From: Lamellibrachia columna
Taxonomy: Eukaryota > Annelida > Polychaeta > Sabellida > Siboglinidae
DNA length: 64,000 bases
Direction of reading: 5' to 3'
Assembly: GCA_963662155.1 (NCBI GenBank)
Contig: OY759266.1
Location: 55,631,510-55,695,509, forward strand
In this document: positions 60,601 to 64,000 of the stretch, one piece after another
How the letters are laid out: the number at the start of each line of letters is the position of its first letter
Position numbering within the stretch: the stretch's first letter is position 1
Position numbers and translations under genes: made by a program
The notes under the pieces: model-generated
What the model was told of the DNA's origin: nothing
Databases searched by the model: none
The model's input: the letters and a program-made list of their open reading frames with translations, nothing else

Positions 60601-63330
60601 AAAAATGTTTCTGTGCAGTTTCCAAGACAGCACATTTAATGTTGTGGAGGGTATAAACCAATAATAAGATTCATAAATTAGCTGGGGATTTTAAATTAAG
60701 CAGCGTTAAACATGGGGCATAAACTGGCTGACTCGTGTGGTATAGGGTAATTTTATTTAACTATATATAGTATTTCATTGTATTTGTTACTGGCACCTTG
60801 AAGCTGCCTCTGCACTTCATTCAGCCCATCATGAATCGGGTTTGTTGATGTTAATATCTGTGGTGTATGAATAGTTTGATTTACTTGTGAAGCTGGTTTA
60901 ATAAGAGTGTGTATTGTTGTTGTTGAAATTTTCAAAAGCATCAATTTTGATTGTCAGATCGGGTCTGTCTTGAGAAAGTGGGAATACCCTTACATTACGT
61001 TATCACCTTTCTCATTTCTAAAATGAGATGAGTGTAAAATTGAAGTGCGGAGACAGCTTTACTCAAACACCAAGACAATTTGACAGAAAGCCAACAAACC
61101 ATTGACAGACTTATACCTCTCCTGCCTTGTCTAAACCACAAAATAGGTATTAGCATACTTTATTCAGTTGAATATTCATGTTGTTGTAAGCTCCTGCAGT
61201 GTTTCACGACATTCGTCATTGCTGTATTTAATAAAAATATTCATAACCATAGCAAAATCTTTGCCTACCGGTACTACTTTTATGTGAAAAAGCATGACTC
61301 ACATGATAAGTGGAGTAGCTTTGTCTCTGCCATTTTCCTTGATGTAGTTCCACGCCATGCGAATATGAGCCTCGTGGGTCCAGTCCTTGAAGAGAAGTGT
61401 TGTATCCTCAAATGCCTGCATGAACAGTTCCTCTCCCACCGACCGGAAAGACCTTCAATATGAAAGTCAAGTGTTTAACAAGATTACCATCTAAAACAAA
61501 AACCCAGATGGCAAGTGAACAAGGAAGCCATTGGCTAATCGAGAGCCCATCAATTATTCATCTGTGTGTAACCTGCCCTTCTAAGATATTTATGTTCCAG
61601 GGAGACTATCAATTAAATTTACACATTTTTATTAATGACAAAAGTTTATAGATATTCTAAATATGTCATAATGCCAGTTATGCATAAAATTTACAAAGTT
61701 ATTCAATTATTGCTGCTACAAAATGTGAAAGTTTATTTTTCCTTGTGAAAATCCACTACTGACTTTGAAAACACTTATTAGTTACAATTGTAAAATCTGC
61801 ATATCCCCAAACCTTGTGTTTACATATTAATGATAGGTTGCTAAGAACAAGAAAGAATGCACCAACTTTGCATAATAAAGAAGTGGTTCCATCACGGCCC
61901 CGTTTGTGTATGCATGCAACACTTTGCCGTACCACACGCTGTGATCGCCCACCGTGTTCACAGACTCTGACTCACATAGCAACACGGCACTAGTGTCACG
62001 CAGTATGGGCACACCCTGGGCAAAAGGCATACGTTGGTCAGTGCATTAGGAGAGGAAGGATAAATTACTAATATTTATTACCTGGTACACTTTGTTTGTC
62101 ATGTACTGTTCAAATAAACTAAATAAAACTAAAAAAATATATATATATATTTATACTTAATTCTAAATAACCAAAGAAGAGGAAGTATCATGCCTGTGTT
62201 AGTACACATTAAAACATTTTATATCTAGCAGATTCTTGATCTAAAAAAAATTCAAAATCAGCCAGAGTAGCTAATTTTTTTTAATTTTTTTAGCTTAATT
62301 AACTTATATATTTTCAGTGTGTAATAATGTTTCAAAGATATGGATGGATGCAGAAACATCAATATTCAACATGTGAATATATTATTATTACGTGCACAAC
62401 AGTAGCAGCTGTTAAGAGTACGTACTTCCTGATTTAGTTCATGTGGAATTCCTTCAAACTGGTCTATGCCTTCAACAGCTGGTGAGGCAAAATGGGTTGC
62501 ATATTTCACCTGGAAGCAAATATGTATATTTTCTAGAGAATTACATCAAAACTGGATAAGAAAAGCAGCACTAAAAATGACCATAATATAATTATTCTGA
62601 TATGCAAATGTATATCTGTCAGATAAATGGAATAATCTGGTGTCTTCATGTTAAATATGTATATAGGGTAGTTTTACACATAAGAGGTAAGATATCTACA
62701 TGAACGGTTGTTACCTGGTTCTTGGCAAGAACATGAACCGCAAACTTCCTTGTCTGTTCCAGCAAGTCATGGATACGGCTGTAAGATCACCAAATAAAAT
62801 AAAATCATTTGTAAAAAATGTACGCTAACACCACACGTGTTCAAGTATTAGATTTACAGTAAATTTCATTTAGAGATACAGCCGAGAGTAAATCTCGGCA
62901 CACTACAGCACCTTTTAGAAGATAACACCCTATTAACAAAACAAACAATTCTTGTGAATCATTAATAATACTTCATCATGATCCGTGGCAGATGGATCAT
63001 TTTTAATACTTCATCATGGCTCCTGGTGGATGGACTATTTTTAATATTTTATCATCACCCCTGGTGGATGGACCATTATTAATACTTTATCATCACCCGT
63101 GGTGGATCCTGTAATGAACCATTGTTGATACTTTATCATTTACATCTTATTTGTAATTTGCACTAATAATTTCAGTATTGTTGGCACAATTTATACTGAC
63201 CTTGGCATGTTGATGGCAAACGAGATGATTGGAGGCTTGAGAGCAACACTAGTGAACGAACTACACGTGACCCCCCTCTTCAACCACATATTTGTCTCTC
63301 TGTTATAGATGGCTGTTGTCACGACAACCA
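57662..63330 (-). CDS. Flavin-reductase-like domain protein with C-terminal WTHEAH domain (7 exons, incomplete at both ends)
   Basis: Exons on the minus strand: 63,330-63,201; 62,778-62,715; 62,509-62,426; 62,015-61,867; 61,452-61,303; 60,584-60,545; 57,846-57,662. All phases match; about 267 codons. The N-terminal part is a flavin-reductase-like (FMN-binding split-barrel) domain: VVVVTTAIYNRETN, GVTCSSFTSVALKPPIISFA, SRIHDLLEQTRKFAVHVLAK, FEGIPHELNQE, then GDHSVWYGKVL and EPLLYYAK joined across an intron to SFRSVGE. Members use FMN and NAD(P)H or act as oxygenase partners. The C-terminal part has LFKDWTHEAHIRMAWNYIKE, QGIKNYNEQNKDK and GYNETVTQFYIHMIADAI. It resembles a small bacterial domain of unknown function with a THEAH motif and a GYHxTxTxFW-type motif. 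The first exon lies beyond the window and the last exon was not found. Donors GTTGGT (exon 4) and GTACGT (exon 3) are non-consensus, and the exon-5 acceptor ATATTGAAG is weak. Confidence 0.82.
58844..59790. mobile_element. Non-autonomous Tc1/mariner/pogo-like element, about 947 bp
   Basis: The left end CAGTAAAAACCTGCCTTTGC and the right end, whose reverse complement starts TAGTGAAACCTGTCAACAGA, form imperfect terminal inverted repeats. It is flanked by TA at 58,842-58,843 and 59,791-59,792. Subterminal TCTATAACGGAC (left) and TCCATAACAGAC (right) phrases recall pogo/Tigger ends. No transposase frame. It sits in the 2.7-kb intron between the last two exons of the flavin-reductase-like gene. 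Confidence 0.7.
59870..60345 (-). pseudogene. LINE 3' end (copy 2 of 3), degenerate
   Basis: On the minus strand, frames shifted several times read FKVLNGHEDIDRN-like, SRTRGHEVTLVKDQCRLDI, YSFSQRTINEWNKL-like and SSMNMFKNKADTKLRRTGYT, the typical C-terminus of jockey/CR1-type reverse transcriptases, followed by 3' untranslated sequence. 5'-truncated. Confidence 0.75.
61460..61600 (-). pseudogene. LINE 3' untranslated fragment (copy 3 of 3)
   Basis: It shares ACAAGGAAGCCATTGGC and TCATCTGTGTGTAACCTG with the copy at 59,960-60,040, in the same orientation. Only the last few codons and 3' untranslated region are present. Confidence 0.6.
62960..63140. repeat. ~39-bp degenerate tandem repeat, about 4.5 copies
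   Basis: Units contain TTAATACTTCATCATGG and TCCTGGTGGATGGAC with frequent substitutions. It lies in the intron between exons at 62,778 and 63,201 of the flavin-reductase-like gene. Confidence 0.85.
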
Positions 63331-63334
63331 CTGA

Positions 63335-64000
63335 AAAAGCAAACACTATATATATACATATACAACAGTGTTCATTGTGTTTAACCCATTAGGCCCCAGG
63401 ATTTTATTAAAACATGCTCCCCTGTTCCCAGGATTTCTGGCAAATTTCGAGCGATTTTTTGTGTTAAAAAATATGTAGAAATAAACTATCCAATATTGAC
63501 AATTACAAGTTGTGTTTGTTTTGAAGAGTAGTAATTTCTCCACATGCATGTATACATAGAAATAGGATATATTAATAAAATGTTGACATTTGATCACAAT
63601 TTGCAAAGACAAAATAGTAAATTTGTTAAAACTTTGAAAGTTGCGACTGACATTTGACAATGATCCCATGCTATAAACCTATGCAACTCAGGAAAGAAAA
63701 TGTAGCTATATGTGTTAGCTTTGCACCACTGAAAAAATATCAAATTCTGACGGTTATTTTTCAGGTTACACCATATTTTATCATGACAAATATAGAAATA
63801 AAAATTTTTGAGATAGCGTGAACAAAACCGATGAAAATCAAGATTTCCGAAAGGGAAACACATGTACGCAACGAGCTGTTGTTGTTGCAAAGTGTATCCG
63901 CTAGGGTGTGGCAATTTTTTTTAGTTATTCGCCAGGATTTTTTTGGAATAGAGGGTACTGTATGCGGCTGGCGGCGGCCGTTCTAGGACTGCACAGAACG
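63335..64000. other. Intron or upstream region of the flavin-reductase-like gene
   Basis: AT-rich; no further exon could be recognised. The domain's missing first strand (before VVVVTT) should lie further right, beyond the window. No other feature seen. Confidence 0.45.

Overview
This is eukaryotic nuclear DNA. It has spliced genes with GT/AG introns, non-LTR retrotransposon debris, MITE-like DNA elements and many minisatellites. The protein sequences fit a lophotrochozoan, most likely a mollusc; that is an inference from the style of the repeats and proteins, not a proven identification.

Layout. Positions 1-22,220 are dominated by more than a dozen unrelated tandem arrays (unit lengths 14 to 49 bp). 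Between them lie a decayed LINE on the minus strand (about 1,509-5,197), two exons of a Death-domain gene (minus, 7,919-8,783) and a 5'-truncated CR1/Rex1-like LINE (minus, 16,145-17,145). One 42-bp array fills 17,278-22,215. The long open frames across these arrays are by-products of repetition, not genes.

Positions 23,688-45,773 hold a complete ATAD5/Elg1 gene on the minus strand. I could chain 17 coding exons with consistent phases into a 6,027-nt reading frame (2,008 codons plus stop). It encodes the large subunit of the RFC-like complex that unloads PCNA. Its introns carry a hAT-like MITE with an 8-bp target duplication, a pogo/Tigger-like MITE inserted into a 56-bp array that resembles the exon-10 splice acceptor, a 37-bp array, a broken LINE (plus, about 40,965-42,735) and two short acidic open frames.

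Positions 52,091-56,400 hold ribosomal protein uS4 (RPS9) on the plus strand: four coding exons, 191 codons, polyA signal at 56,449. A 375-bp unit is repeated 2.3 times just upstream of the first coding exon. Intron 3 of the coding region contains, on the opposite strand, a RING-finger-like gene whose RING is split over three frames.

Positions 57,662-63,330 hold seven phase-consistent exons of a minus-strand gene joining a flavin-reductase-like FMN-binding domain to a C-terminal domain of unknown function marked by a WTHEAH motif. The N-terminal exon is not in the window and the last exon was not found.

The most unusual signals are: (1) a LINE reverse-transcriptase frame that stays open through two internal repeat expansions that look like amplified pieces of its own codons; (2) a minisatellite in ATAD5 whose unit resembles the neighbouring intron/exon junction and carries decoy splice sites; (3) a ~250-350 bp interspersed element in three copies; and (4) the broken RING gene nested in RPS9. 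No bacterial operons, CRISPR arrays, rRNA or convincing tRNA genes were seen.
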